From: Bacillota bacterium
Lineage (GTDB): Bacteria; Bacillota; Clostridia; Lachnospirales; Lachnospiraceae
Length of the DNA: 64,000 bases
Assembly (NCBI GenBank): GCA_023390555.1
Contig: JAEWCQ010000046.1
Location: 70,870 to 134,869 of the forward strand
Direction: 5' to 3'
The notes beneath the pieces were generated by a model. The model made no database searches. It saw nothing but the letters and a program-made list of their open reading frames with translations, and was not told where the DNA came from. The position numbers and the translations under genes were made by a program. Position 1 is the stretch's first letter. Each line of letters begins with the position of its first letter. Below, piece after piece: positions 26,278 through 32,989 of this stretch.

Positions 26278-26338
26278 TTATAACTTATAAATAGACTATA
26301 CTACTTCACACTCACCACGTCAATGGCAAATAAGCGAG
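26260..26338. repeat. Left direct repeat of the prophage (attL)
   Basis: The first 23 bp are identical to 32736-32758; the next 55 bp or so match at about 80 percent (ACTATACTACTTCACACTCAC type sequence, then ACGTCAAT). The exactly conserved part is the right half of the dif-like site. Confidence 0.85.
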
Positions 26339-26433
26339 TTGGGTAATATTTGTTAAAATTATCCAATCAAACAATTTTGACAGGATAATTTTATATAAGC
26401 TACTGGTCTTTCCGATACTTTTGAGCTGTGCAC

Positions 26434-26515
26434 AATAGACAAAAAACGGTTGCAACCTGATTCGCTGCACATGTGCAAAACTTACAAATCAGAACACAAC
26501 CGTTTTTCGCCTATT
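26434..26515. repeat. Large stem-loop at the prophage left end
   Basis: Nineteen-base arms (26434-26452 and 26497-26515, 17 of 19 paired) enclose CTGATT/AATCAG and the perfect palindrome GCACATGTGC (26467-26476). On the minus strand a T run inside the second arm could make it a terminator for the gene at 26524-26781; in phage ssDNA it would be a stable hairpin suited to an origin or packaging role. Confidence 0.75.
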
Positions 26516-26523
26516 GATTTACA

Positions 26524-26781
26524 TTATTGGAAATAACCGCTTATCTGGCTAAAAATATTATTGATATAATCGTACTTCTCATTTAATCCTTCTAGCATTG
26601 GCATATATTTATATACTTGATAAGCTACAAATAGCATAGCAACCAACATAATAATAACTACAATATCAATAAATACTAAATGAGCATTTATACCGTCTGC
26701 CTTATTATGTACCATATTCGCTAATATTTCATTCTGCTTTTTTAATTCCTCAAATTCTCTCCGTAATTCTTCATTCTCCAT
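26524..26781 (-). CDS. Small coiled-coil membrane protein of the prophage
   Basis: This 85-residue protein has a heptad-rich N-terminus (MENEELRREFEELKKQNEIL), one membrane helix near residues 37-58 (FIDIVVIIMLVAMLFVAYQV) and a short tail. The family is unknown to me. It is divergent from the gene at 27026, with a large nested inverted repeat between them. It may be a minor virion or superinfection-control protein; neither is shown. Confidence 0.65.
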   Translation of the reverse strand: MENEELRREFEELKKQNEILANMVHNKADGINAHLVFIDIVVIIMLVAMLFVAYQVYKYMPMLEGLNEKYDYINNIFSQISGYFQ

Positions 26782-26797
26782 ATTTTACCCCAACGTA

Positions 26798-27002
26798 CAA
26801 TTGTTAAATTGTCAATGCATTTCTAATGTCTTTATAGTAACACGAACCCCATAGGCTGACAAGGGTACTCTAAAACTTTTCCATATACACATATTTTTTT
26901 CAAATCTACGAGGAAAACTTTTAAAGCTACTCCCCCTTGTCAGCCTATGGGGTTCGTGTTCCCAGTCGACTATAGAAAAGCACCTTGACAATTCAACAAT
27001 CC
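26798..27002. repeat. Nested inverted repeats, candidate phage origin or packaging signal
   Basis: Perfect 27-bp arms at 26839-26865 and 26934-26960 (starting AACACGAACCCC and ending in its complement) enclose 68 bp with TTTTCC/GGAAAA pairing. Outside them, TTGACAATTTAACAATTG (minus, 26798-26815) and a 15/18 copy (plus, 26985-27002) form a second pair. The block lies between two divergent small genes and carries no reading frame. Confidence 0.85.
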
Positions 27003-27025
27003 ATTCACGAAAGGAGTGAAACATT

Positions 27026-27325
27026 ATGAAAAATTTTGAATCAGTCTCTGAACTCACTGAAATGTCTATTGAAATCATCGAAGAAATGCTTTCAATTCAA
27101 AAAGAATTAATGCATGAAAACAATTTACTTAAAACCGCATTAGATGAAATTATCACCTATGAAGATGAACTAATCAATGAAAACAAAGAACTAAAAGACG
27201 CACTGAACAAAATTGCTTCATACAAAATTGAAAATGTACCGAAAAAATATCGGGAAAAAAGTCCTTATCCGTATATGACCGGATGGATACAATCAATAGC
27301 CGAACAAACACTAAGAGGGGAATAA
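27026..27325 (+). CDS. Coiled-coil protein of the prophage, plus strand
   Basis: This 99-residue, Glu/Lys/Asn-rich protein (MSIEIIEEMLSIQKELMHEN, then repeated NELKD-type heptads) is predicted to be a long coiled coil without membrane segments. AAAGGAGTG supports the ATG. It is one of only two plus-strand genes in the element, and could be a regulator; no DNA-binding motif is evident. Confidence 0.65.
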   Translation: MKNFESVSELTEMSIEIIEEMLSIQKELMHENNLLKTALDEIITYEDELINENKELKDALNKIASYKIENVPKKYREKSPYPYMTGWIQSIAEQTLRGE

Positions 27326-27341
27326 ATCCCCTCTTTTTTTA
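27313..27341 (+). terminator. Terminator of the plus-strand phage gene
   Basis: Stem AAGAGGGG / CCCCTCTT with a 7-nt loop and T7 tail; it overlaps the stop codon of the preceding gene. Confidence 0.9.
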
Positions 27342-27450
27342 CTGTACTGAATCTTGTCAAAAGCATCAAGATCAAATCATAAATTCTCTAAAATTTATTT
27401 ACTTTTATCAAGCTTAATGCTATATTTTTTTCATGGGGGTGTAGGGATAT

Positions 27451-27612
27451 ATGAAAAAGAAAAAAGGATATTACGAAATTAAGCCACGTAAGTATAAAAT
27501 AAGCGGTCATTCCGATAAAAATATAATCCTTGATATTATCGGAACAATCGCTCTTGCTTTGATTTTTTTATTAGTCTGGAAACTCCGAGATATAGGATTC
27601 GATTTTTTATAA
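27451..27612 (+). CDS. 53-residue basic membrane protein of the prophage
   Basis: The frame begins MKKKKGYYEIKPRKYKI after GGGGGTGTAGGG and has one hydrophobic helix (IGTIALALIFLLVWKL) near residues 31-46. It ends 3 bp before the convergent rep gene. The ribosome site and helix make it plausible; no homologue is recognised. Confidence 0.55.
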   Translation: MKKKKGYYEIKPRKYKISGHSDKNIILDIIGTIALALIFLLVWKLRDIGFDFL

Positions 27613-27615
27613 TTA

Positions 27616-28458
27616 TCACAATTTCACAGTAATGTATTTAATTGTCTGCCCGGCATCTGGAATATGTTGAACTTTCATATAATCAATTTCATATGAATTC
27701 AGCATATTCCAGATTTCATTTTCCGGCAAATTATAAACAGTCTGAATTGATTTTTCTAAATTATTAGATGGATAAAATCTCCTCTTTCCCGGAATCTCTT
27801 TACAAAGATTTTTTGTAATATACTTTGTAATATATGACGCACATCGAACAGAATTTTGTACGCGAGTTGCAGTAGACCAACCATTTTTCCAATTTTCTAT
27901 ATTATAAATAGTTGGATAATGTTCATTTTTTTCTGTTCTTAAATACGCTTTTTTTCCTATAGCCACTCTACCAGAATCCTCAAACTGTATATTTCCGCAA
28001 TCTGCAAACAAACCATGCACATGATAACCACCCTTTTCATGTTTTTCAGCAAGAAATAAATACTTCATATTCGGTGCATACCTATTTCTCATGTTCTTAC
28101 ACCAATTACACGTTTTTTTCATGACTTCACTGTAATCATTCCTATTAACCTTTTTTTCAGCAAACGTCAATGTCACAAACCAATCCCAATTATTATTCAA
28201 AGTATAGTCATATATGTTCTGTATAGTCCTATTTATAGATACTCTTTCACTATGTTCATTTTTTTCATTATCCGTTTTAGTAGCCGACCTATCATCTTCT
28301 TTTTTTTCCTCATTTTCCACGAAATTTAGTTGATATAATTCATCTTTAATCTTTTCATTTATATTTGTATCTGCATCTTCTACCATAATCGGTCTATCAT
28401 AAATACGAAATTGAAGAAATCCGTTATACTGGACAACTTTAAGATTATAAGCAGACAC
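27616..28458 (-). CDS. HUH rolling-circle replication initiator (gene II-like)
   Basis: The 280-residue protein has the three marks of an HUH endonuclease: motif 1 FVTLTFAEKKV near residue 93, the metal-binding HVHGLF in EKHEKGGYHVHGLF near residue 147, and a motif 3 Tyr in ASYITKYITKNL near residue 210. It should nick the phage replicative form to start plus-strand synthesis. Its N-terminal third is Glu/Lys/Asn-rich. It is the last gene of the minus-strand morphogenesis/replication block. Microvirus VP4 also has HUH motifs, but Zot nearby favours an inovirus. Confidence 0.82.
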   Translation of the reverse strand: MSAYNLKVVQYNGFLQFRIYDRPIMVEDADTNINEKIKDELYQLNFVENEEKKEDDRSATKTDNEKNEHSERVSINRTIQNIYDYTLNNNWDWFVTLTFAEKKVNRNDYSEVMKKTCNWCKNMRNRYAPNMKYLFLAEKHEKGGYHVHGLFADCGNIQFEDSGRVAIGKKAYLRTEKNEHYPTIYNIENWKNGWSTATRVQNSVRCASYITKYITKNLCKEIPGKRRFYPSNNLEKSIQTVYNLPENEIWNMLNSYEIDYMKVQHIPDAGQTIKYITVKL

Positions 28459-28517
28459 ATTTTCACCCCATTCTATATTAAATTGTCATTGCACATGAGC
28501 GAGTTATGTTGCTACTG

Positions 28518-29264
28518 TCAAGTAGTATCTCCAGCACCGACATTCGCCGGGGCCCCGCAAAGCACCCCATGCTCAAGGCGGTGCCGGAAAAATTCTTCAA
28601 GCGTAGGATAATCCCTCTCAATAACACCATCTTTTTTAAAATCTTCTGAACTTTCAAAAGTAGCAAATGTATCATAAATATTGTAATATTTCTTATGAGC
28701 AGAAAAGAACTCACTACCAACCTTTTCACGCCCCATCGGATACCATAATTTAACAGCAACAAATAGTTTACCCACAAACAAAACTGACATGATAATCCCA
28801 GGTATACCAAAATTAGAAACTTTTCGATGGATAATTTCATATTCAATTTGCGCTCTAACTTGCCTGTCAAGCATTCTATCAAATTGAGCAATCAAAACCA
28901 CGTCATAACCAAGTTTCCTATGTTGCGAAAAAAACTTGCACCAATCCGACCTATCTTTATGGCTATAATCTCGACTATTAAAAAGTATACCCGCTTCATC
29001 AATTACAAGAAGTATCTGCCCTTCTTTTGGAGTTCTGCCTTTAAAATACTGTTTTGAGTAATTTACCAAAAAAGCAACGGTCAATTCAGAATTGTCGACA
29101 TAAGTAAATGCATTATAAAAACGCTTTGCTTTAAACTTCTTATAATTCACCTTTACAGGAAAATTACAGATAGTTGCATGACCATGCTTAATGCGGTTAT
29201 ATATTTTTTCTGCTATATGTAAAGATTTACCACTACCGGGAGTGCCACTATATAAGGAAATCAC
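28518..29264 (-). CDS. Zot/pI-like phage morphogenesis ATPase
   Basis: Zonular-occludens-toxin-domain proteins are the inner-membrane ATPases that extrude filamentous phage. Walker A GTPGSGKS lies at residues 6-13, Walker B LLVIDEAGILFNSRD near 85, and the AQFDRMLDRQVR block follows. A membrane helix near 157-175 (IIMSVLFVGKLFVAVKLW) fits pI topology. I chose the GTG at 29264 with AAAGGAG upstream; the protein then begins MISLYSGTPGSGKS, usual for the family. The 248-residue length is short because the periplasmic tail is small, as expected without an outer membrane. Confidence 0.88.
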   Translation of the reverse strand: MISLYSGTPGSGKSLHIAEKIYNRIKHGHATICNFPVKVNYKKFKAKRFYNAFTYVDNSELTVAFLVNYSKQYFKGRTPKEGQILLVIDEAGILFNSRDYSHKDRSDWCKFFSQHRKLGYDVVLIAQFDRMLDRQVRAQIEYEIIHRKVSNFGIPGIIMSVLFVGKLFVAVKLWYPMGREKVGSEFFSAHKKYYNIYDTFATFESSEDFKKDGVIERDYPTLEEFFRHRLEHGVLCGAPANVGAGDTT

Positions 29265-29303
29265 ACCTTCTCTCCTTTCACATATTTTAGAGATTGTAAT
29301 CAA

Positions 29304-29424
29304 GACGCTTTTCCAAGCACTACGTGCTAGAAAAGCACTTCTTTCAAGTTTTTTCTATAATCGGAGTGCCGTCAACCCTATACAAGCTCGCTACGCTCGG
29401 GGTATGACTGAATTCCGATTTATT
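29304..29424. other. Structured gap between zot and the pVI-like gene
   Basis: The gap holds AGCACTACGTGCT and GCTTTTC/GAAAAGC pairings (29309-29335) and a longer imperfect hairpin bounded by TCGGA and TCCGA (29360-29421). No T run follows, so it may regulate mRNA or act in ssDNA rather than terminate. Confidence 0.4.
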
Positions 29425-29655
29425 TCATGAAATAGCTTTAATCCAACGTAGCACAATCTGATATAAGTAAAATAAACCAACAGCAACAAGCCACGCTTCC
29501 CCTATAGCTATCATCTGAGAAATCGGCAAAAACCAATTTAAATAACCAAGATACGGCATATCCCCCATGGCATTCAAGAATTTAGTAAACGGAGAAGTCG
29601 GCAACACACTCATAACTTTTTGTAATAAAGAATTCACAATAGATGAATAGTCCAT
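29425..29655 (-). CDS. pVI-like minor coat / assembly membrane protein
   Basis: The 76-residue protein has hydrophobic helices around residues 32-50 (MPYLGYLNWFLPISQMIAIG) and 53-72. A small multi-helix protein between the adhesin and Zot genes is the place of gene VI in filamentous phages. It lies 4 bp after the pIII-like gene. Function is by position and shape. Confidence 0.65.
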   Translation of the reverse strand: MDYSSIVNSLLQKVMSVLPTSPFTKFLNAMGDMPYLGYLNWFLPISQMIAIGEAWLVAVGLFYLYQIVLRWIKAIS

Positions 29656-29659
29656 TCTT

Positions 29660-31126
29660 CTACCCCCTTATAATATTTCTCGTAAGCAAAATCAAACCAA
29701 CGATAAATAGCAATAAAACACCATACCGGAATATTGTCGCAAGAATTGTCACCTTGCTAAAATCTAAAACAAAGGTATATTCAAAATTCATACTATCGAC
29801 CTTTAAAGTCCATTCCCATTTAGGATCTTGAGGAGTAGCTTTCAAGATTTTAAAAGCCGAAATCAGGTCAAACGGTATACAGAACGGAAATAAAGTTTTT
29901 AATGTGCCACCAATAGAAGCCGTCTTATCCGTAACTGTGTCAGAATCATCCGGATTAGGTTCTGGTTCTTCTGGATCAGTCGGAGTTGTATCATCGGTTA
30001 CTGTTTCTACTGGCACCACATCATCTATCGGAATATCCCCCGGTAGTACAACTTCTCCGGGAACATCAACCGGAATCACATCATCACTAGGTGGATTAAT
30101 TACATCAGCAGTAGGGTCCACATCATCAACAGGAATAACAATATCACCAGATATAGTGATACCACCAGTATCATCCCTTGTAACGGTATTTCCCGGTGTA
30201 ATAATGTCATAATTATCTACATATGAGCCATCGTGAATAAGCGTATCTATACCATTTCTTACACCAATTTTACCGACAATATCAGTCGCATATTCCGACG
30301 GTGGCCATATCACATCAGCAAAACTATTATAAAGCATTGTTTCACCCCATCCAAAGCTATTGCCACCAACCCACATATCATGTACGACACCACTAGTTTC
30401 TAATCTTATAGTAACGTTGTAAAAGGAACTGGAAGAATACGTTCTTACAATTTTTCCAGCTGTATTCCTTACATAAACTTCTAAAAGACTACTATCAAAT
30501 GTAACTGTATCAGTCAAATTAACCTTACGAACAGGCAAATAATGATATATCACAGCATCATATCCTTGACCTAAATAAGATTTAGGTTGTTCGAAGAGAA
30601 TAAGACCATCAGCACCAAGACAATGAGTATAAATATCACTTTGCACAGACTCATTTAAAGTATATGGTATATTACTAACAACTACAGAAGCATAACCGCT
30701 GGATACGTCAACAACATTTTTAGTAAGCGGAGTACCTATTTCATTTATCCATTCTTTTAATAATTTCCATCCCGCCGAAGTTCTATCAATAACAATATCC
30801 CCCGTTGTCTGCGCATCCGCAACAAGCTGGTCTAGCCAAAGATCAAATGTTTCAGAAGTTCCATTGTATTCAGACTTTGCATATTCCTTTATGCTATCCC
30901 TAACCGCTTCGGCATCTTGTTGTATAATTTCTCCATAATTATCGTAAACACTATAGCCACCAAACGACAATCCCAACGTAGCCATCAGACTCATAATAAC
31001 ATCCTCAGCAGTCCACAAAGCAAAGGGAATCCCTGCCGCAGAAACTTTATAAGAACCAAAAACAGAATTCATGATGATAAAAAAAACAGACGTGATCAGA
31101 ACAACTCTTTTTGAAATAGTTTTCAT
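29660..31126 (-). CDS. pIII-like adsorption / virion tip protein
   Basis: The 488-residue protein has a signal peptide (MKTISKRVVLITSVFFIIMNSVFGS), a large extracytoplasmic domain, a Pro/Asp/Val/Thr-rich low-complexity linker at about residues 325-405 (repeats of IPVDDV type), and a C-terminal anchor helix (VTILATIFRYGVLLLFIVGLILL). This is the plan of pIII, which caps the particle and binds the host. The ATG at 31126 has GGAGTGTGGGG upstream and overlaps the stop of the small gene before it (ATGA). Confidence 0.78.
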   Translation of the reverse strand: MKTISKRVVLITSVFFIIMNSVFGSYKVSAAGIPFALWTAEDVIMSLMATLGLSFGGYSVYDNYGEIIQQDAEAVRDSIKEYAKSEYNGTSETFDLWLDQLVADAQTTGDIVIDRTSAGWKLLKEWINEIGTPLTKNVVDVSSGYASVVVSNIPYTLNESVQSDIYTHCLGADGLILFEQPKSYLGQGYDAVIYHYLPVRKVNLTDTVTFDSSLLEVYVRNTAGKIVRTYSSSSFYNVTIRLETSGVVHDMWVGGNSFGWGETMLYNSFADVIWPPSEYATDIVGKIGVRNGIDTLIHDGSYVDNYDIITPGNTVTRDDTGGITISGDIVIPVDDVDPTADVINPPSDDVIPVDVPGEVVLPGDIPIDDVVPVETVTDDTTPTDPEEPEPNPDDSDTVTDKTASIGGTLKTLFPFCIPFDLISAFKILKATPQDPKWEWTLKVDSMNFEYTFVLDFSKVTILATIFRYGVLLLFIVGLILLTRNIIRG

Positions 31127-31260
31127 TCTTCCCCACACTCCTCTATCAACTCTGTCAAACAATCAGAGTTCCAAGCATCAACGACAAAATTATCAAATAA
31201 ATCTGATTCTTCAAGCATTCTCCCAGGGCATAACACAGATATATCAGAAATATAAAACAT
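31123..31260 (-). CDS. 45-residue acidic phage protein, coupled to pIII
   Basis: A 45-codon frame (MFYISDISVLCPGRMLEESD, rich in Glu/Asp) starts after GGAGGTAATT and ends in a 4-bp ATGA overlap with the pIII-like start. Strong ribosome site and coupling support it; function unknown. Confidence 0.6.
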   Translation of the reverse strand: MFYISDISVLCPGRMLEESDLFDNFVVDAWNSDCLTELIEECGEE

Positions 31261-31279
31261 AATTACCTCCATATTTTCC

Positions 31280-31396
31280 TCAGTCATGATTAATATTTAA
31301 AATGTTAATACGAATCCCTTTACCATCACACAAATCCCATTTCCACAAAAATGTAATTTCAATATTGAATCCAAATAATCCCACACATAATCGCAT
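31280..31396 (-). CDS. 38-residue phage small protein
   Basis: A 38-codon frame (MRLCVGLFGFNIEITFLWKW start) has GGGAG 9 bp before its ATG and ends 19 bp before the next small gene. It may be a real small protein or only a translated leader; no family recognised. Confidence 0.4.
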   Translation of the reverse strand: MRLCVGLFGFNIEITFLWKWDLCDGKGIRINILNINHD

Positions 31397-31447
31397 AATA
31401 TAATTCTCCCAAAGAAACATTGTGCATTGAAAACGAAATACAAAATC

Positions 31448-31475
31448 TAAAAAAAATAGAGGGCATCAGCCCCCT
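31448..31475 (-). terminator. Terminator after the major coat gene
   Basis: On the minus strand AGGGGGC-TGAT-GCCCTCT (one G-T pair) runs into an A then T8, just downstream of the pVIII-like gene. Ff phages also have a terminator right after gene VIII, limiting transcription of the downstream gene III block. Confidence 0.85.
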
Positions 31476-31488
31476 ACCTTTTCCCGGC

Positions 31489-31653
31489 TTACGCTTTGCC
31501 AGTGATTTTTTTGAAAACCTTAAGACCAAAGACAACAACCATCACCGCGCCAACGACACCAAGTCCAATTGGCAGCACATTGCCAATAGCTTCTGTACAA
31601 TTACTTGCAACATCTGTAAAAGCAGTTGTTAAAGCAGTCTGAATAGATTCCAT
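31489..31653 (-). CDS. pVIII-like major coat protein
   Basis: The 54-residue protein has an amphipathic, Ala/Thr-rich start (MESIQTALTTAFTDVAS), one membrane helix (VLPIGLGVVGAVMVVVFGL) and a Lys-rich C-terminus (KVFKKITGKA) that would face the packaged DNA. This is the pattern of mature inovirus major coat proteins; no cleavable signal peptide is evident. AGAGGG precedes the ATG and a terminator follows. Confidence 0.8.
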   Translation of the reverse strand: MESIQTALTTAFTDVASNCTEAIGNVLPIGLGVVGAVMVVVFGLKVFKKITGKA

Positions 31654-31673
31654 ACTTTTCCCTCTTTTCCGGC

Positions 31674-31808
31674 TTATGCCTTATTAAAAATTTTTATTAT
31701 TCCACCGACTGTGATACCAATTATTGAAGTACCAGAGCCGGTAAAGAATCCATATAAAAGACCTATTGTAAATATTTGAATTATTTCATTCAACTGTAAT
31801 GCTATCAT
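31674..31808 (-). CDS. 44-residue hydrophobic minor coat candidate
   Basis: A small, almost wholly hydrophobic protein (MIALQLNEIIQIFTIGLLYG, then a Gly-rich helix and IFNKA). Size and place next to the coat gene suit a pVII/pIX-like end cap. Its ATG overlaps the stop of the previous gene (ATGA), and GGGGGG lies upstream. Confidence 0.65.
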   Translation of the reverse strand: MIALQLNEIIQIFTIGLLYGFFTGSGTSIIGITVGGIIKIFNKA

Positions 31809-31963
31809 CTAACCCCCCTTATCCTATCAAATAACATTTTCGCCAAAAGAAGTCCGGCGATAAAACCAATAACCGCAATACCACAAAGACCAAGGTTGAC
31901 AACATTATTGTGATATAAAGAAATATCCTGCACTGTTTCCGTCACATATTCTGTAGAATTCAA
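31805..31963 (-). CDS. 52-residue single-helix phage protein (TTG start)
   Basis: The frame starts at TTG 31963 (AGTAGGTAG upstream) and encodes a polar N-terminus (MNSTEYVTETVQDISLY), one membrane helix (LGLCGIAVIGFIAGLLLAKM) and a basic end. It is coupled by ATGA to the next gene. It could be a minor coat protein. A later GTG is an alternative start. Confidence 0.6.
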   Translation of the reverse strand: MNSTEYVTETVQDISLYHNNVVNLGLCGIAVIGFIAGLLLAKMLFDRIRGVR

Positions 31964-32050
31964 ACAGACTACCTACTTTCTTTAGGGGTGTACCGGGCAC
32001 GAAAGATTAATAACGCACCCGGCTTTATGTATAACGCGATGCGCTAATAC

Positions 32051-32314
32051 CTATTTTTTCTTTTCATCTTCATCCGGTAAAATTCGCTGAATGTTCAAAG
32101 AATTATATTGAGTATTCACCATACCCTGAAAACGGTATGTTTTATACTTCGGATAAACACCACTCTTTATTTTCAAGTACAAGTCCTCTGTACAAGAAAC
32201 AGTTCCCGCTTCATCGGAATTCTCAATAGACACGTTATAATACTTTTTTCCCTCTTTACCCTCATTTTCCTTTGCTGAAATCAGCACTCCATCAATAACA
32301 AAATTAATTCTCAT
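32051..32314 (-). CDS. Probable ssDNA-binding protein (pV-like)
   Basis: The 87-residue protein is beta-rich with charged, aromatic-containing strands (KKYYNVSIENS, YPKYKTYRFQGMVNTQYNS), about the length of inovirus gene V proteins that coat the ssDNA before assembly. It lies at the start of the coat-gene block, after the 54-residue gene. The call is from size, fold character and place; no strict motif exists. Confidence 0.6.
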   Translation of the reverse strand: MRINFVIDGVLISAKENEGKEGKKYYNVSIENSDEAGTVSCTEDLYLKIKSGVYPKYKTYRFQGMVNTQYNSLNIQRILPDEDEKKK

Positions 32315-32334
32315 TCTTTTTCCTCTCCTTCAGA

Positions 32335-32499
32335 TTATCTAATTTGCTCAAACACATTTACTTTGCACTCTTTTCTTTTTTTACAAACATCACAAAAACT
32401 CACATAGTGACACGATCTCCCATTACACCGGACATGTTCACACGTATTTAAAATGATACATTCGAAATCAGAACAAATAACAGTTCCGAAAACATCCAT
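32335..32499 (-). CDS. 54-residue Cys-rich small protein
   Basis: The ATG at 32499 follows GAGGTG by 9 bp. Eight Cys residues (CSDFEC, CEHVRCNGRSC, CDVCKKRKEC) suggest a zinc-binding fold. It is the first gene of the leftward block, just downstream of a terminator; it could be a regulator. The frame is open further upstream but crosses that terminator. Confidence 0.55.
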   Translation of the reverse strand: MDVFGTVICSDFECIILNTCEHVRCNGRSCHYVSFCDVCKKRKECKVNVFEQIR

Positions 32500-32530
32500 A
32501 TGTACTGACACCTCACACCCCCTTTTTTGC

Positions 32531-32568
32531 AATAAAAAAGCACTTATAACTTTATAAGTTATAAATGC
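32531..32568 (-). terminator. Strong leftward terminator near the prophage right end
   Basis: A 13-bp stem GCATTTATAACTT / AAGTTATAAGTGC (one wobble, 3-nt loop) with CTTTTTTATT on the minus strand. In the circular phage it would stop transcription arriving from across attP. Confidence 0.8.
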
Positions 32569-32599
32569 TTGTTGTGACTTCGCTGTAAAATCTAACGCT

Positions 32600-32633
32600 C
32601 CGCTTCGGATAAATAAAGTGTTATCCGAGAGAT
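32600..32633. other. Second dif-like site inside the prophage
   Basis: TCGGA (32605-32609), exactly 14 nt, TCCGA (32624-32628), the same spacing as the dif-like site at 26244-26277. The right arm TCCGAGAGAT differs from the dif arm at one base; the left arm is degenerate. Reverse-complemented it matches dif about equally well. It lies 86 bp from the right-junction site. Confidence 0.55.
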
Positions 32634-32719
32634 TGCTTAACGTGCTCCAATTCACAAGGTAGGATTGCTCTGCAATCCATCTTAACCAAAGTACGCACTA
32701 CAATCTTACACCCTACGAG

Positions 32720-32816
32720 TCTCGCATAAAAATAAGATATTTATCCGATAGATTTATATTCGTTAAATAGTCTATACTACTTCACACTCACAACGTCAAT
32801 AATGAAATAAGCAAGA
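32720..32816. repeat. Right direct repeat of the prophage (attR) with degenerate dif arm
   Basis: The 34-bp site 32720-32753 has a degenerate left arm (TCTCGCATAA) but an intact right arm TCCGATAGAT (32744-32753) and shares GATATTTA with the left junction. Bases 32736-32758 are identical to 26260-26282, and about 55 bp further on still match. So the phage contributed the poor arm here and the left junction keeps the intact dif. Confidence 0.8.
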
Positions 32817-32989
32817 ATGAAAAAACCAAAAAATTATTTTGTGAAAAATAATGCCGAATCTTTGGACCAAATGGGCAGCGTTCATGTTCATAGTGAAGCA
32901 GAATCCAGATGCAGATGCCCATAGGCGAAAAATAAAAACTGTTATCATGTTATAGGTTGGTATTTTGCTTTTAATGATCGATAACATAA
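32817..32989. other. Gene-free chromosomal flank right of the prophage
   Basis: No credible gene. The minus-strand frame at 32796-32987 lacks a ribosome site and family signature. Confidence 0.4.

Larger units (their letters stand above)
26260..32758. mobile_element. Inovirus-like (filamentous phage) prophage
   Basis: The element is about 6.48 kb from crossover to crossover. It encodes, nearly all on the minus strand, an HUH replication initiator, a Zot/pI ATPase, pVI-like and pIII-like proteins, a short pVIII-like coat protein, further tiny membrane proteins and a likely ssDNA-binding protein, in an order typical of inoviruses. It is AT-rich, has no integrase, and is bounded by direct repeats at a dif-like site. 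Zot with HUH Rep and tiny coat genes argues against a plasmid or a microvirus. Gram-positive hosts of inoviruses are known but few have been studied. Confidence 0.87.

Noticed and set aside
27616..29303. Rolling-circle plasmid or microvirus instead of an inovirus
   Set aside because: The Zot ATPase, pIII-like protein and tiny coat genes are specific to filamentous phages; no microvirus major capsid gene is present.
29904..30212. Plus-strand frame of 102 codons, Ser/Thr/Gly-rich
   Set aside because: It is antisense to the low-complexity linker of the pIII-like gene and has no ribosome site.
32796..32987. Minus-strand 63-codon frame right of the prophage
   Set aside because: No ribosome site, crosses the attR repeat, and has no recognisable family.
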